A stretch of 64,000 nucleotides of DNA from Archilochus colubris (taxonomy: Eukaryota; Chordata; Aves; Apodiformes; Trochilidae): NCBI GenBank assembly GCA_023079485.1, contig CM041090.1, positions 1,736,001 to 1,800,000 of the forward strand. Reading direction: 5' to 3'. Below, in pieces: positions 1 to 12,739 of this stretch. Below the pieces are notes generated by a model, which did no database searches, was not told where the DNA came from, and saw nothing but the letters and a program-made list of their open reading frames with translations. Made by a program: the position numbers and the translations under genes. Each line of letters starts with the position of its first letter. Within the stretch, counting starts at the first letter, position 1.

Positions 1-1318
1 CCAGGTACTGCAAAAACTCAGCATTACTCTTTTGACTGAAGTGCCACAGCAATTCTAGCATTTTTCAGTAGCCAACTGCCCCCTTGGTGACTTCTGAGTG
101 GTGCCAGGTGCTACCACTAAACCTTTTAATCAGCTTTAGTTACACCTCAGGGTGTCCCCTGCTCACTGGTCCCTGGGACAGCGTTTGAGTCCTGGGCATC
201 TTCTTTGTACTTGCCAGCTTTGGACATGCTGGCTGTGTCCCCCCAGCTGTACTGAGGGACAGGGAGAGGTTGTACCTTCCTTTTTCCCCCTTCTTTTCCC
301 AGTGTTGGTTTCAGGCACTGTAGGGATGGAGCAGGGAATACCTGAAATCTCTTCAGGCTGTCCCACGGGGTCCCCAGGAGAAGTCCTGTGGAGTGTCCTT
401 ACCACTTTCCAACTTGGTGCTCTGAATGAAGCAAAGTTCTTGCTTTAAAACAGCTTTTAGTATAAAATATTCTTAATGTTTTAAAAGAATAAATCAGATT
501 TTTCGCTGCTTTATTTAATCTGAAGGGTTCAACATTCTGTCCCACTTTGAAAGTTTTTTCACCAGAAATCTTCAATAATTTTATAGTATGAATCAACTGT
601 TTTTTTCCTCCACTTGGATGGTAAAAAATGCTAGTGGAGGGGTTTTTTCAGCTTATATAAGCAGCCTGACACTGTTTGGTATTTATGCTACTCAGCTTAT
701 TCAAGATTCTTAGCAAGAAATCAACCCATTTTGGGGATAACTGCAGTATCCCCAGAGGTATCAATTAAAAGGTATTAATTTTTCTTTACTGATCTGTAGC
801 ATGCTTAATTACTTCTTAAATGTTTTGATCTGACTGGTGAGTAGATGGAGGTAGTACCTATATATATATAGGTGTATATAAGTACCTATTAATACCTCTG
901 TAGGCACTTAAAATAATATTGAGGCATATTATTTTATTTTTTGTCAAGGATTTGGATCATAATTTTGGGTAGCTTTCCTTTCAGTGCAGTATTCTAGATC
1001 AGAAGCTGCAAATTCTATAGTTTTATGTCCAGCTCAAGGCAAGTTCTGCCAGATTGCCTAAGATGTAATTAATACACATAATAGCAGCTAAAATTACATT
1101 TCACGTTTTTAATAAGAAAGAACAGATTTTATCAGGAGTCTCTAAGCTCTGGAAGATGAGATCATCTTTATGTCAGGATTCTGACATGCATAGCAATGGT
1201 GTTTGTCTTTTATTAGAACCAAATTAACAGCTGGGTACAAATGTCTCCCACCTTGTTACAGGGTGGGTCAGTACCAGGTGCTGGTGGGCTTTAGTGTTTT
1301 GGTTTGCTTCTTCCAAAT
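1..1318. other. Non-coding, AT-rich intergenic DNA
   Basis: I see no convincing exon or repeat family here. A short TA-rich stretch near 858-885 can fold on itself because two ACCTAT-type arms flank alternating TA. Short open frames lack splice borders, codon bias and recognisable domains. Confidence 0.5.
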
Positions 1319-1836
1319 AGAATCATAGAATTGGCTGGGTTGGAAGGGACCTCAGAGATCATCAAGTCCAACCCTTGAACCACTCCCCCCGTGGTTCCCA
1401 GCCCATGGCACTGAGTGCCACATCCAGGCTCTTTGGAAATATCTCCAGACACGGAGAATCCACTACTTCCCTGGGCAGCCCATTCCAATGCCTGATCACC
1501 CTCTCCAGAAAGAAATTCTTTCTCATCTCCAACCTAAACCTCCCTTGGCACAACTTGAGACCCTGCCCTCTTGTCTTGCTGAGAGTTGCCTGGGAAAAGA
1601 GCCCAACTCCCCCCTGGCTCCAACCTCCTTTCAGGGAGTTGTAGAGAGTGATGAGGTCTCCCCTGAGCCTCCTCTTCTCCAGGCTGAACACCCCCAGCTC
1701 CCTCAGCCTCTCCTCATAGGATCTGTGCTCGAGTCCCTTCACCAGCCTGGTTGCCTCCTTTGGACCTGCTCCAGGACCTCAATATCCTTCCTGTACTGAG
1801 GGGCCCAGAACTGGACACAGTACTGGACACAGTACT
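1319..1836 (-). mobile_element. CR1 LINE, 5'-truncated, minus strand
   Basis: The left edge begins with the reverse complement of the CR1 3' tail (AGAATCATAGAAT). The minus strand then reads as the C-terminal part of the CR1 ORF2 protein over about 126 codons (1742 down to 1362), ending in the usual [18 protein letters not shown] block. The 5' end is cut off near 1836, just after the GGCCCAGAACTGGACACAG block. CR1 is the dominant avian LINE and is normally inserted 5'-truncated. The copy is near-identical in form to the one at 21811-22354, so both probably belong to one fairly young subfamily. Confidence 0.93.
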
Positions 1837-2229
1837 ATAATTATAGAGGTGAGAGCTCTTTATGCTTCATCTTGTCATTAGTTGGCTTGCATAATACATT
1901 TACCCACATGGACTTCCCAGATGATGAAGCAAAATCTGTTGTACACTCTGCCCTGGCTGCTGGACATGCTGGGAATGAACTGGGGATGAATGGAAGTGTT
2001 GGAAAAGTGTGGAGAGCTCTGACTCCTCACTAGAGTTATGGCACACTGAGTGTATTTTAGAAACCAAATCAATTGTTAAAATAGTGACCATTGGTTATCT
2101 GGGGATGATAACCTGAACTAGCTGCTATGAGACAGTGAAGCACTGTCTGCCACTGCATTTCTGTGAACATTGCACTGGGCATTGGTGTCTGTGGCTGACA
2201 AAACTAGAAATAAAGCAGTATAACTCTTG

Positions 2230-2434
2230 TAGAAAGAATTTCTTTACAGAATGGGTGATCAGACATTGGAATGGGCTGCCCAGGGAAGTAGTGGATTCTC
2301 CGTGTCTGGAGAGATTTCCAAAGAGCCTGGATGTGGCACTCAGTGCCATGGGCTGGGAACCACGGGGGGAGTGGTTCAAGGGTTGGACTTGATGATCTCT
2401 GAGGTCCCTTCTAACCCAGTTGATTCTATGATTC
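2230..2434 (+). mobile_element. CR1 LINE 3' fragment, plus strand
   Basis: A short 3' end of CR1 starts within the AGAAAGAATTTCTTT block, runs through the [18 protein letters not shown] segment, and ends in TTGATTCTATGATTC. It has the same sequence type as the copy at 1319-1836 but the opposite orientation. Confidence 0.9.
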
Positions 2435-5400
2435 ATCCTGGGAAGATGAGGCATGTGGCTTGTAGCTTTTTTATTCTGCAGGGTTTATACCAAGAGGTAT
2501 GCTTTGTCAACCTGAGTGGTTATTTAAAAGCCATTCTTGATGAGGTTTGCAATTTTTTTTCTTGCCATTTAAAAATCTGGAGTAGAGTAGAGCCCCTTTG
2601 AGCTGCAGAGAAAACCCCAGAGAGAAACTGGAGTAGCTTACTGATCTATTCCACAAATAACATTTTTGTGCCTTTGAAATAAGCTTAGAAATGGGAATGC
2701 CTGTGGTCTGCTTTCAGACAGAGACTTAAGGGTATGATTTTTATGCATCTCCTTCTCAAACTCTGAGGTGTGAACATGGTGGAAAACCTGGATTTCTGTC
2801 TTTTGTGTGCCTCTGGGTGAGAGGAATGGTTGATTTGGCTTGAAGACCTGTGAGGAAGCCACAATTATGTCTCACATGAGCCATCCTCATCTTGGCACTT
2901 TCTCATTTGCTTCTAGTGCTAAAACCAGAAGAGCTGAGTGTGGTACTGGAGTCAGCTGTGTTTGGTACCCTCCAGCCAGTATGGGAAAGCACCAGAAGTT
3001 TCACTTCCACCTCTGCCACTTTCCACAATTCTGACAGCCACAAAAGCAGGAGTGGATGTTCCAATGGTTGCTCCCCTGTTTGTTCTCAATTAGCTCTGCC
3101 TTTCCTGCTTTCATATCTCAAAAGTGGAATAAAGGAAGAACACACAGGAGGGGGTTGATAGATTTAGCAGCAGTGTCTCTCCATGTAGTGTGTACTGTAG
3201 GTTTAACACCAAGTTTTCCTGCTTTAATACGGCCAGGAAATGACCAGACAGACACCATTTGTCTAAGTGTGTAGAAATCACTGGTGTTTTCTAGATGATG
3301 ATTGCATGGTCAGGCCCTTAATAATTACAGAAGCAGTATTTCAGCAGAGCTGGCTTCCCTACAATGTGCAGAGAACCTGGGCAGGACTGCAGAACAGTCC
3401 TAGAAATATCTTGCCATGAAGTTTTCAGTACACCAGGTTCTTAGAGACAGCATTTTTAAAAATCAGAACCTTCTCTGGACACTTGTGTAAGTTGCACACT
3501 TTTTCCCTGCCCTTTTAAAACAAGATGTCCAAAAAGAAATATTACATTTTTTCTCCAGTGGAGTGGAAAGAGTGGAGGAGGAGCTGAATGTACCTCATCC
3601 CCCTGTGGTGCAATGTCCCTATGTAGTACAGCCTGGCAGTGCTTTATTTTCCCTGGCTCTGTTGTGTCACTAATTTCTCTGACATGCTATTTCCCCAACA
3701 CTGCTTTTTGCTGTGTGTCCTTGTGCACTGAATTCTTCTGGACTGAACTGTTTTCCCCAGGTATGCTGTTCTGCATTTTTTCCCAGATTAATTCATTCTT
3801 GTTCGTGTTTGCCCTTTGCCTCCAGTTCCTCTGCAACAGTAGAGTCCAGCACTGGCTAAAGGTAACAAACTCCAGTTTGCACTGAGTCTCATTGCTGTGT
3901 TTCTCCAGCTCTGGGGTTTTTTGCATGATTCTCCCCCTGCAGTTTTCATGAACATGCTTTTAATTCCTGCTTCATCAAAGAATATTTTGAATCAAACCAA
4001 CCCTAGTAATGATTCCCATCTCTCTTTGTTAGAAACTCCTTTCATGCTACTCCTTGTTTTCATTGTACATTGTTATTTCAGCAGCGTCTCTTGCTCACTT
4101 TCTGCTGCCAAGATTCTGTCTGTATCCAAGGCAACTTAAATAATTTTGAGAGCAAGATAGGGAGAGGTGATGTATCAATTACTAATATCCAAGTGAACGA
4201 CCTCTGTGGCTCTCCCTTTCTGCATCACTGTAATTCTGCTTGATTTAAAATGTTTGGGTGCAGTGTGTACAGTCCTGGAGACAGGGAAGATTCCTCCCTA
4301 ATGAAGACCTGCTGGTTTTCTATGCTGCAACATGTTCCAGCCTATTCCAGTGCCATGTGCATCACGTGGGTTCTGGGCTGACAGCCAGTGCAAATGTTTC
4401 TTCAAGGACTTCAGGACATATTCTAATTATGTTTAGATTCTCCCACTCTTCTTTTCATCTGAAGGATGTCACTCTATCTGCTCATTTGAAAGTGTGGTGC
4501 AAAGTGCTCCATCTGCCAGCACGAGGGGGGCTCACTTGTGTGAGAGGCAGGAGGATGGGTGCCTTTTGTGAGTGACTCTCTAACCTCCAGCTGTGAGAAG
4601 TCCCAGGCCTTTGAACACTGTCAGAGCTTGGCCAGTGTCCAGCAGTGTTTTCATCCAGTGTTGGAGAAGAGGTAAAATTCCCTGGAAGAAAAAAAAGAGT
4701 TCCATTTCTCCGAGCCTGGCAGTGGAAAAGGGGGAATGGGTTGTGGGATGAAGCATCTGCAACTCTTCGTAGCTGAAAAAATAGCAATGTTTTGTAGAGG
4801 AAAACAGAGGAAAACTGTCTCTGTGGGAGCTATGTGTGTGAATGTGTGTATCTCAACCTGGTAGCAAACGAGTGTGATGGGACTACAGGATCTTACCTAG
4901 GTGCCATTTTTAAGGGAACTGGGATTGCCAAGCAGCATGCAAGAATAAAGGCTACTACACAGTGCTGTGCACTGGAACATCATTCTGGAAGGTGAATACA
5001 GTGAGGACAGATCCATGTCTGTACCTGATATATGGCAAAGGAGACTGCATTTCTGTGGCTGTGTAGGACAGGCACAGGGCTTTTGAAAAGGTGCTGACTC
5101 AGCCTGGAGGAAATGCTCCTCATGGGGCAGGGAAGGGAAGAGACACTTTTTCTGACCTTGCTTTGCAAGTTATGCAAGGGACAGGCCTATCTTCTTGTCT
5201 CTGTTCTGGTCTATGCCCTCTGATCAGTACTGACTTGCTCTTTTCCTGGAGAGTCTCATGAAACAACACCTTCTCTTCAGCCAGATCGACTTCTCAAGGG
5301 TGATATTGTTACAACAGGTCCCTGGCTAATTAATGATTATTGTTTAGGCAAGTGCATTAATTAACTAATACAAAAGAAAGTCAGGGTCAAGCTTCAGAAA

Positions 5401-6448
5401 GGCACCCAGACTCTCTCAGTCCCATATGGCTGCTGGGATCATCCTGCTGCCTGCTGTGACCTGAGGAATCAGCACATTGTCAGGCTGGCACATCTTAGTC
5501 CTGATGCTCACAGCTTCACAGTTGTGTTCAGCAGTAGTGTGAGGTTCTGTTGTGAGTGGCAAGTGTATCCAGGAAGAAGTTTTAGTGTGTTCAGGCAGCA
5601 CCTGGCAATGGCTTGTAAGTAGCTTGGGAACCCCTTTGGGTGGGTCATTTGGCACATCAGTTCCTGGGCCAGTGCTTCTGCTAATGCTGAAGTGACTTCA
5701 GGAGGGGAATGGGACCAGGATTTAAAATCTCTGGCCTGTGTATCACTAACTGAGCACAAACCACATGTAAGTGGCACAGGGTCCAGTAACTGTGGTTGCC
5801 ACTGGTTGTGATAACCATTGTAAACTCATTTCAACATCAGATGGGGTACAGCCTGTTGTGGACTTAGTTGTTGGAGAGACCTTCTCCTGAAAAAAAGAAG
5901 TTTTATGCATTGTTCCTTCCACCTTGGCAAAACATAAGATTAGGAGAAAGGAAGATATACTGAGCCTAACTGTCTTTATTGCCTACACTTGGTTTATAGT
6001 GCTGTAAGCTTGCTTACCTCAATATATGTAAGACAAAAGTCAAGCTGTGCTCTTGGGCCTGGGTCTGCAAGCCTGGAGTAGTCATCTGGCTTGAAGAGAT
6101 CTCTTTTGTACTTAAAGGGGCACTTCAAGGGGTTCCCAAGAGAATTCTCCAGATGAAAGCTGTCTGTCTATGTCTGGAGTCTCATTATTGCTCTGGCTTT
6201 TGCTGCAGAGCACAGAAGTTACTGCAGGGCTGTCAGCCCTTCAGTAGATTTCTATATGGCAATAAGAATAAGGAGATTAACCAAGCAAAGAAGCTTAGAG
6301 ACACTTTGGGGGGAAGGGATGGAAAGGGAAGGGAGGAGGATGAGCAGGAAGGAGTATAAAAAGAGACCACAAGACTTTGAGTGCCAGGCTTCCTGGTGCA
6401 TGTTACACAGGGTGGCTTTCTTTGTCCCTTTCGGGTTTGGGTTAGGCA
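2435..6448. other. Non-coding stretch, no gene recognised
   Basis: About 4 kb with scattered short open frames on both strands, none with domain resemblance or credible splice sites. I found no repeat family that I can name. Confidence 0.45.
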
Positions 6449-6474
6449 GGCTGAATAGAACCGAACCTGACGCC

Positions 6475-6747
6475 ATGTCCAAAGAGAAACTGGAGTCACT
6501 GGTGAAGAACATGGAGATCATGCTCTCTGAGGTGGAGCAGCTGAAGATCCACTGCACCAAGCAGACGGAGGAGGTGAACCAGGTGGTACAGGAACTGCGC
6601 CGGGAGAACAGGGAGCTGGTGGAGAAGTATGAGCACATCTGTCAGGACCTGAAGGAGGCCAAGGAGGCCATTGCCCAGCTGCAGGACACCAGGTTTGCCT
6701 TTGAGGCAAAGGAGAGGCAAGCACAGAAGCTGAACCGGCAGCTGTGA
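6475..6747 (+). CDS. Small coiled-coil protein, unidentified (possibly a terminal exon)
   Basis: An open frame of 90 codons starts at an ATG with a purine at -3 and ends at TGA. The product is highly charged and almost entirely helical. It is rich in Glu, Lys, Gln and Leu with heptad-like spacing of hydrophobic residues, begins MSKEKLESLVKNME and ends QKLNRQL. The segment is richer in G+C and uses CTG, GAG and AAG codons, unlike its AT-rich surroundings, which argues for a real coding exon. The same frame stays open upstream to 6256, but that part has no coding look. A pyrimidine stretch and AG at 6441-6449 could be a splice acceptor, making this the last coding exon of a longer gene. I do not recognise the family, and it is not part of papilin or presenilin 1, the usual upstream neighbour of papilin in mammals. 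It could also be an intronless retrocopy. Confidence 0.55.
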   Translation: MSKEKLESLVKNMEIMLSEVEQLKIHCTKQTEEVNQVVQELRRENRELVEKYEHICQDLKEAKEAIAQLQDTRFAFEAKERQAQKLNRQL

Positions 6748-8771
6748 AGTGGCAAGAAAGAGAAGAGAGAGACATCTTGACCTGAGCTAAGAGTAAACAG
6801 AAACCTTCAACTGCTGCCACTGAAAATCCCTGGATTGGTATTTTAAGCAACCCTTTCCCTTCCTCCTCAGACTAAACTTGTGTGCTGGAAGAAAAACGTC
6901 TCTCTATGGAGTCAAGATCTCGGGAGCAGCTGGAATTCTGCCCCAGGAGGGTTCCTTTGTTAATGACTTAATACCTCATTATGCTGGGAGGGAAATCTCA
7001 TTCAAGACCCCTTGTTGGAGATCTGACCACAGGCATACAGCAAGGGCTGCCAGGATCTGGGCACCTCCTCATGCCCCTTGGGGGTTGCACAAGGACAGAG
7101 CCTGGGAAAAGCACTGTCTCTGCCTTGAGCCACTGGAGAGAGCTGGGTCTTGAGAGTCTGCTGAGATGGAGAGGAAGATCATCGTCTTGACAGGCTCTGT
7201 TGCTCTGTTCCATCACTGGCTTTTCTCTGCAGCACAGCAAGGCTGAGGTGCTGTCCTTAGTAGGGTGTCAGCTTCCTTGCTGCCTGATGCTGGAAGACAT
7301 CAGCAAGAGCTTATGTCGTGCCTCATGCTCCCAAGTACTTGCTATTAAGGGCATGTTGGTCCAGAGGATCTTTTAATGCTATTACAGTTGGTGTTGTCCT
7401 CTTCCAATCTCAAAGCAAAGTATAAGAACTGGAAAGGTTCCTGAATTTCTGTTTCAATCCTAATGGCTCCGTGTCTAGTATGCTAGAGTTAAGCCTCTGC
7501 TGAATATGACACTTTTTAAACCAAAGAGCTGTGTTTTGGCACTGGGTTTACTTTTCTGAAGCAGAAGTAACGTGTGTAAAAAGACCAGGAGCTAGGAGGG
7601 ATAAATGGAGGTGGGGTGTGGGGATGAGAACTGCTTGTCAGAGGTATTGCTTTGAACTTTTCTCTCTTCTGTCTCTCCCAAGCAGCATTTGGGGCAGTCA
7701 GTGCCAAGCCCAGCTAAGAGCAGGTGACTTTTGACTCTACAGTGAATAGCGGGGGGTCTCGGGGATGGGGGGGGAGGAGGAAAGAAAGGGAGGAGAGAGT
7801 GCTGAGAGAAAATTCCTGAATGTTTAAATGGAGAATAGATGGAAGAGTTCCAGGAGGATCTTTCTTCATGTTGGCTGTGATGCAGCCAGCTTCCTTCTTC
7901 CCTCTGAAGCTTTGCTGGGCTGTTATCTCTGCCAGCAAACCCCCTGCTCCCAGGGAGAGCTGATGTTTAAGAGAAGCAGTGATGTTTCTATCCCTGAGGG
8001 GTCTGTCTGGCATCAGGAGCACACGGGGAGGGGATGAACCATCCTGAGAGCAGGGAGTCAGCCCAAGGGGAAGGGAAACTTGGTTGCTTAGGTTTCCCTG
8101 TGGAGATTTGGGCAGGGCAGAATAGTTCAGCAAGACCTTCTCTTCGGACTCACTTTGGCACTGGTGAAAACAGTTGCAATTTTGGCTTGAATTATAAAAA
8201 TACTGAGATCAACCCTAGAATTAGCTAGTTATTACTTCTTGTCTGCCCTCCCCTCTGCTACATCAGCCTAGGCCTGATCCAAACCCTTTGGAAATTAAAA
8301 TCTTCCCATTAATTTGGCTGGGTTCTGGGCCAGACCCTCCGAGCAGAGGGCTGCTGTTTGTGTGGCAAAGAAAGCATTGGGGCACCCACGGGAAACAGTG
8401 TTTTCTGTGGATCACTGTCAGTGGGAGTTGTGACAACGTGTTTAGTTAAATTTGTGTGAGGTAAACTTTTATTTTTTTTTGCTGTTTAGGGTGAGGCAGA
8501 TTGGAATATTTGGAAAACATTTGGGAGATTGGAAACTGTCCAATATATTTTTTAAATGTAATCTGAATACAAATGACCAGCCTTGACCTTTTGCTCCTTG
8601 CTCACCAGTGACAGCTTGGGGAGCACAAGAACTCAACATAATCAGTGTATTTGTTTGTATAAGGACTAAAAAATGTTTACCATTGAAATGGATTCTCTAG
8701 CCCAAATCTGCTTACCTCCTGTGATTTCTTCAACTTTTTATATATCATTAAAATGTAAAACTAACAATAAA
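6748..8771 (+). other. Possible 3' untranslated region of the coiled-coil gene
   Basis: After the TGA at 6745-6747 the sequence becomes non-coding. The first clear AATAAA downstream is at 8766-8771, in ACAATAAAAGG. If the upstream frame is a terminal exon, this could be its long 3' UTR. This is inference from position only. Confidence 0.2.
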
Positions 8772-11700
8772 AGGAAAACAAACAGCTGAGGGAGCGTCTG
8801 TTCTGGATAAGGCATTGCCTCATTTAATGTACATATATGTTAGTTTTTTGAGAGCCTGCGAGTGTGTATATGCTTACTAAATATAATTATTCCTGTTTAA
8901 ATCCCATACAGCAAGGAATGGACTAATGGAGACCCTCCAGACCTCTCCATTTTCCCTGGTGTTAATCTCTTGAAATGAGATTCTCTGTGGGGCTGCCAGA
9001 TTCCCCTGGTGCAATATTTAAATCCATGATACAGGGGAAAAAAATGGGATTTTAGTGTCCTTATGTTTCTTAATAATTAGCAGGATTCAAAGCATCTAAT
9101 TTTAATGAAAGCTGTGTGAGAAGTTACATGTAAATATCTGTAGCTATTTAACCAGTTCTAGAAAAAATAATACACTATCCCTTCCCTTCCAATGGACTCT
9201 GGGTCCTGGTTTTGCTTACATGGGTTAAACATGGAAGTAGTTGGTCTGGTTTAAGATCAGTGTACGTTCCATTAGATGTAGGTCCTCTGGTTTTCATATG
9301 GAAATATCTCTGTGTCCAGGTATGGTCTTAGCAATGGATCAGTGCCTTCCTTTGTATCCCAAGGTGCAGTGTATTGGAGTGCCTTTCACAACATAGTTTG
9401 CCTGGAATTAGAGCTCTTTGAAGTTGTTTCTGCTTTTCTGAACAGTGGCATTGTCAGTGCTTGGTGCTTTTCTCCTCTAAATGGCCTAAGGATGAAGAGC
9501 TAAAACTTGTGTGTAGCATCAGCAGAGTGTTCCAAAAAAATTGGCCTGAATAAAAGTCTCATCTGATTCGAGTGAGAATCAAAATAAATATGAAACCATT
9601 TCTCTCATCATGGAAAGGGATGAAGAGGGGTATCTAATTCTTTGAATACAAAAAGTAAATTACTTGAAGGCTCTGTTGTAGGGCACAGCACAGGAATTGG
9701 CTCAGTTTTCAATCAGGGACTTAAGAGGAGAGGACCAAGTCAGACCAAGTGCCTGTGAATTTCTCTGTCCTGGAGCAAATGATAGCAAAATACTGACAAT
9801 TTGTTCAGTTCTGGGCTGCATTATATGGAAGTGTGCAAGAAGGGGGACTGGGTAGAAATTAAGCTTATTAAACTCTGAGATTCAACAAGAATGTGCTTGG
9901 GTATGGGGGAGGGAGTTTAATGATGCACATGTGAGGTGGTGGATGGGAATCCTGGCTTGCAGTGGACAAGAAACCATGTTGGTGAACCAAAAGTAGAAGC
10001 TGAAGGGATTTGTAAGCAGTGTAAAGAGAAGCTGGAAGTTGTTGGAGAGTTTGCTAAAGCAGACTATTTTTGTGCAGCCAGGAAAACAGGAGGAAAACCT
10101 TCCAAAAGTGGACTAGAAGTCCCCAAAACTTCATGAAAGCAAGACTCAAAGGCATCTGCATGAAAGAGGTGAAAGAGCCTTATGAGGTATTACTTCTTTA
10201 TCTATCACACTGGCAAAACACAATAAAATAATCTCTGTTAGTAGCAAAATCTGTACAAAAGCTGAACAGGGTGAACTCCTCAGCACCTGGAAGGTTTTCC
10301 AGGGTGGCCAAGGTCTCTGGAGCAGATACAGACCAGTGTGACACTCACTGCAAGAGGGTAACAGGCTTCAATGGAGTTAAATTCTACACCACAAATCACT
10401 GGTGTCTGATAGGCTTTCCACCTGTCCTCTAAGGACTTTGCAGTGTCTTCTGGAAGTGAAGTTGAGCTTCTTTTCCTGAAGGATTGGCAAGGATTCATTC
10501 TGTGTCCTGAGAGGCTGTGGCTCAGAGGGCTACAGGACGTGTCCATCTTGTGAGAGTGAGTGAGAGCCTGAGAAGAATGGATTAGGCTACTGCACTTACC
10601 TGAGAAACTGGATATTAACCTGAAAGCAGAGCAAGGCAAACATTATTTTTAAGCATGTGACATAACTGTAACATCACAGATCCCTGCTCTTTGGCTAAAT
10701 ATCTTCCAGAGTGATCAAGAACTGTACTTGTTACCATGTCTCTGCATGGTTTCCTGATCACAGTAGTCTCCTGGAAGATTCAGATCTCCTGAACAGACTG
10801 AACACAGATCCTTCACTTCCTTGAGTGAATTCTCAGGCCACCACAACCAGCTTCTGTTCTTCTGAAGACTTCATGAGCCTTGCCTCAATTTCTTGGGTGC
10901 TGCTCAGGGGAAGGGGAGAGGAGGTAGCAGAGGTGGAAGTGAAGTTGCCCTCTGGGAAGGAGGAAGGGCGGGGAGAAGTTGCTTTTAGTTTTGTTCTTAT
11001 TTCCCACTAATTAATTTCCCTGAGGCCAAGCCTGTTCTGCCTGTGACAGTAACTGGGATGTGCTCTCCTTGTCTTTCTTACAATTGATGAGTGTTACCAT
11101 CACATTTTCTTTCCCTGTGCTGTTGAGGATGAGGAGTGATAGAGCAGCTTGGTGGGCATCTGGTCAACCTACCCCAATGATGCAAATGTTAGACAGCCAT
11201 AACTGGTTAGACTGGAGCTGTGTTCAGTAAAACATGCCCATTTTTAGTTTGTGAAACCAGTCTCTGGCAGTAAGGAATCCTGGTGGTTTGTTTCCATAAA
11301 AGGTATTTCTGGAGTATAAGAACAGAGAGAGCTAAAGTCTTCTTGGCCATGTTGAAATCCCAGTATCAGAGCTCCTGTAGAGATTTCTTCTTGCAAAAAG
11401 CACTTCAACAAGGAGGAAAAGATATCTTGTTCATCAGTACCCATTTTCTATGCATTCACCTCTGTTTCTTCTTGATGACCACATCTGTGACACCCAGATG
11501 CCACTGTCCCCAGGCAAGCCACAGAGCCAGTGGCAAGAGGCAAATGCCTGTGGTCCTGACTGTATTCACTCCATAGTGAACTCTGAGTGTCTGATCAAAA
11601 GACAGGAATGGTCTTGAATGGGTAGATTATTTACTTTTATTAAAAGGTAAGTGTTGAAAATGATTTCAACAGAGGGATTGTGTCCTTTCTCCCAGAGAGA

Positions 11701-12568
11701 AGGTACACACAGAACTTTCAGTGGAACTGCTGGGCAAAGGTGTGCTTTATATTTGTGTTCTCTTCTTCCTGATAAGGGCTGCCCTCAAGTTCAAATCCCA
11801 CACTAATGCCTTCTGATTTTGTTATGTCTCTACTGGAACCTGAAAGAATGAGGAGATTGTTCTTTCGTTAGCAAAAGGAGTTTATTCAATACTTCATAAA
11901 AATCTGGTCACTTCTGGTTTTGTTTCAGCATCTCAGGAGGTTATCTATTAAGTCTTTATGGGGTTAAAATTAATCCAGATGTTTACACAGTCTCTGCTTT
12001 AATGCACAGCTGTTTGGCTAAATTCCGATAGGAGCTGTCACATTTTCCTTGTCTGTGAATTCCTTGTAGTTTTAGCTATCAACAAGAGCACAGGAACAAA
12101 ACTACTATGCTTGGTATTAAAAAAAAAACAACATTCATTGAGGGTCCTGCTGCTGTGACAAGAAAGTTTGAGAATCAGGTAATTATAAATTCACATGGAG
12201 TTGTGGGGCTTTCTGACTGCTAGTATTGAACCTTTAGGGTTGGATTTCATGTCTTTTCCTGACAGTGATGTAGGCTAAAAGCTTTGAATTGACCTGAAAA
12301 TTTATTCATATGAGGCCAAGGCTTCAGGCTTCAATCTGGGGGGGTGGGGGATCAAATGTTATGAAGCTCAGGATATAACTGTGGCAGCTGGCAGGATGGC
12401 AGGAGCCAATGGCCAGTTGAGCCCAAAGCCCAAATTTATTTATCTGAGGGAAAATTTGAATATAAAGGGTCAAAAAAACCCCAAACAAACAAACAAAAAG
12501 ACCCCAAAATCTCTATATTCTTAATGAAGCATTAGCAATACACAATTTTTGCCTCTCCTGAGAAGGGG
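8772..12568. other. Non-coding stretch, no gene recognised
   Basis: Ordinary AT-rich avian non-coding DNA with simple A-rich and G-rich patches (for example CCCCAAACAAACAAAC near 12480). No exon with domain support was seen. Confidence 0.4.
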
Positions 12569-12739
12569 GATGGGCTGCCCAGGGAAGTAGTGGATTCTCC
12601 GTGTCTGGAGATCTTTCCAAAGAGCCTGGATGTGGCACTGAGTGCCATGGGCTGGGAACCACGGGGGGAGTGGATCAAGGGTTGGACTTGATGATCTCTG
12701 AGGTCCCTTCCAACCCAGCCAATTCTATGATTCTATGAT
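12569..12739 (+). mobile_element. CR1 LINE 3' fragment, plus strand
   Basis: A 170-bp CR1 tail begins at the GGGCTGCCCAGGGAAG block and ends in a double TTCTATGA repeat. It is strongly 5'-truncated and of the same subfamily type as the copies at 2230 and 28095. Confidence 0.9.
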
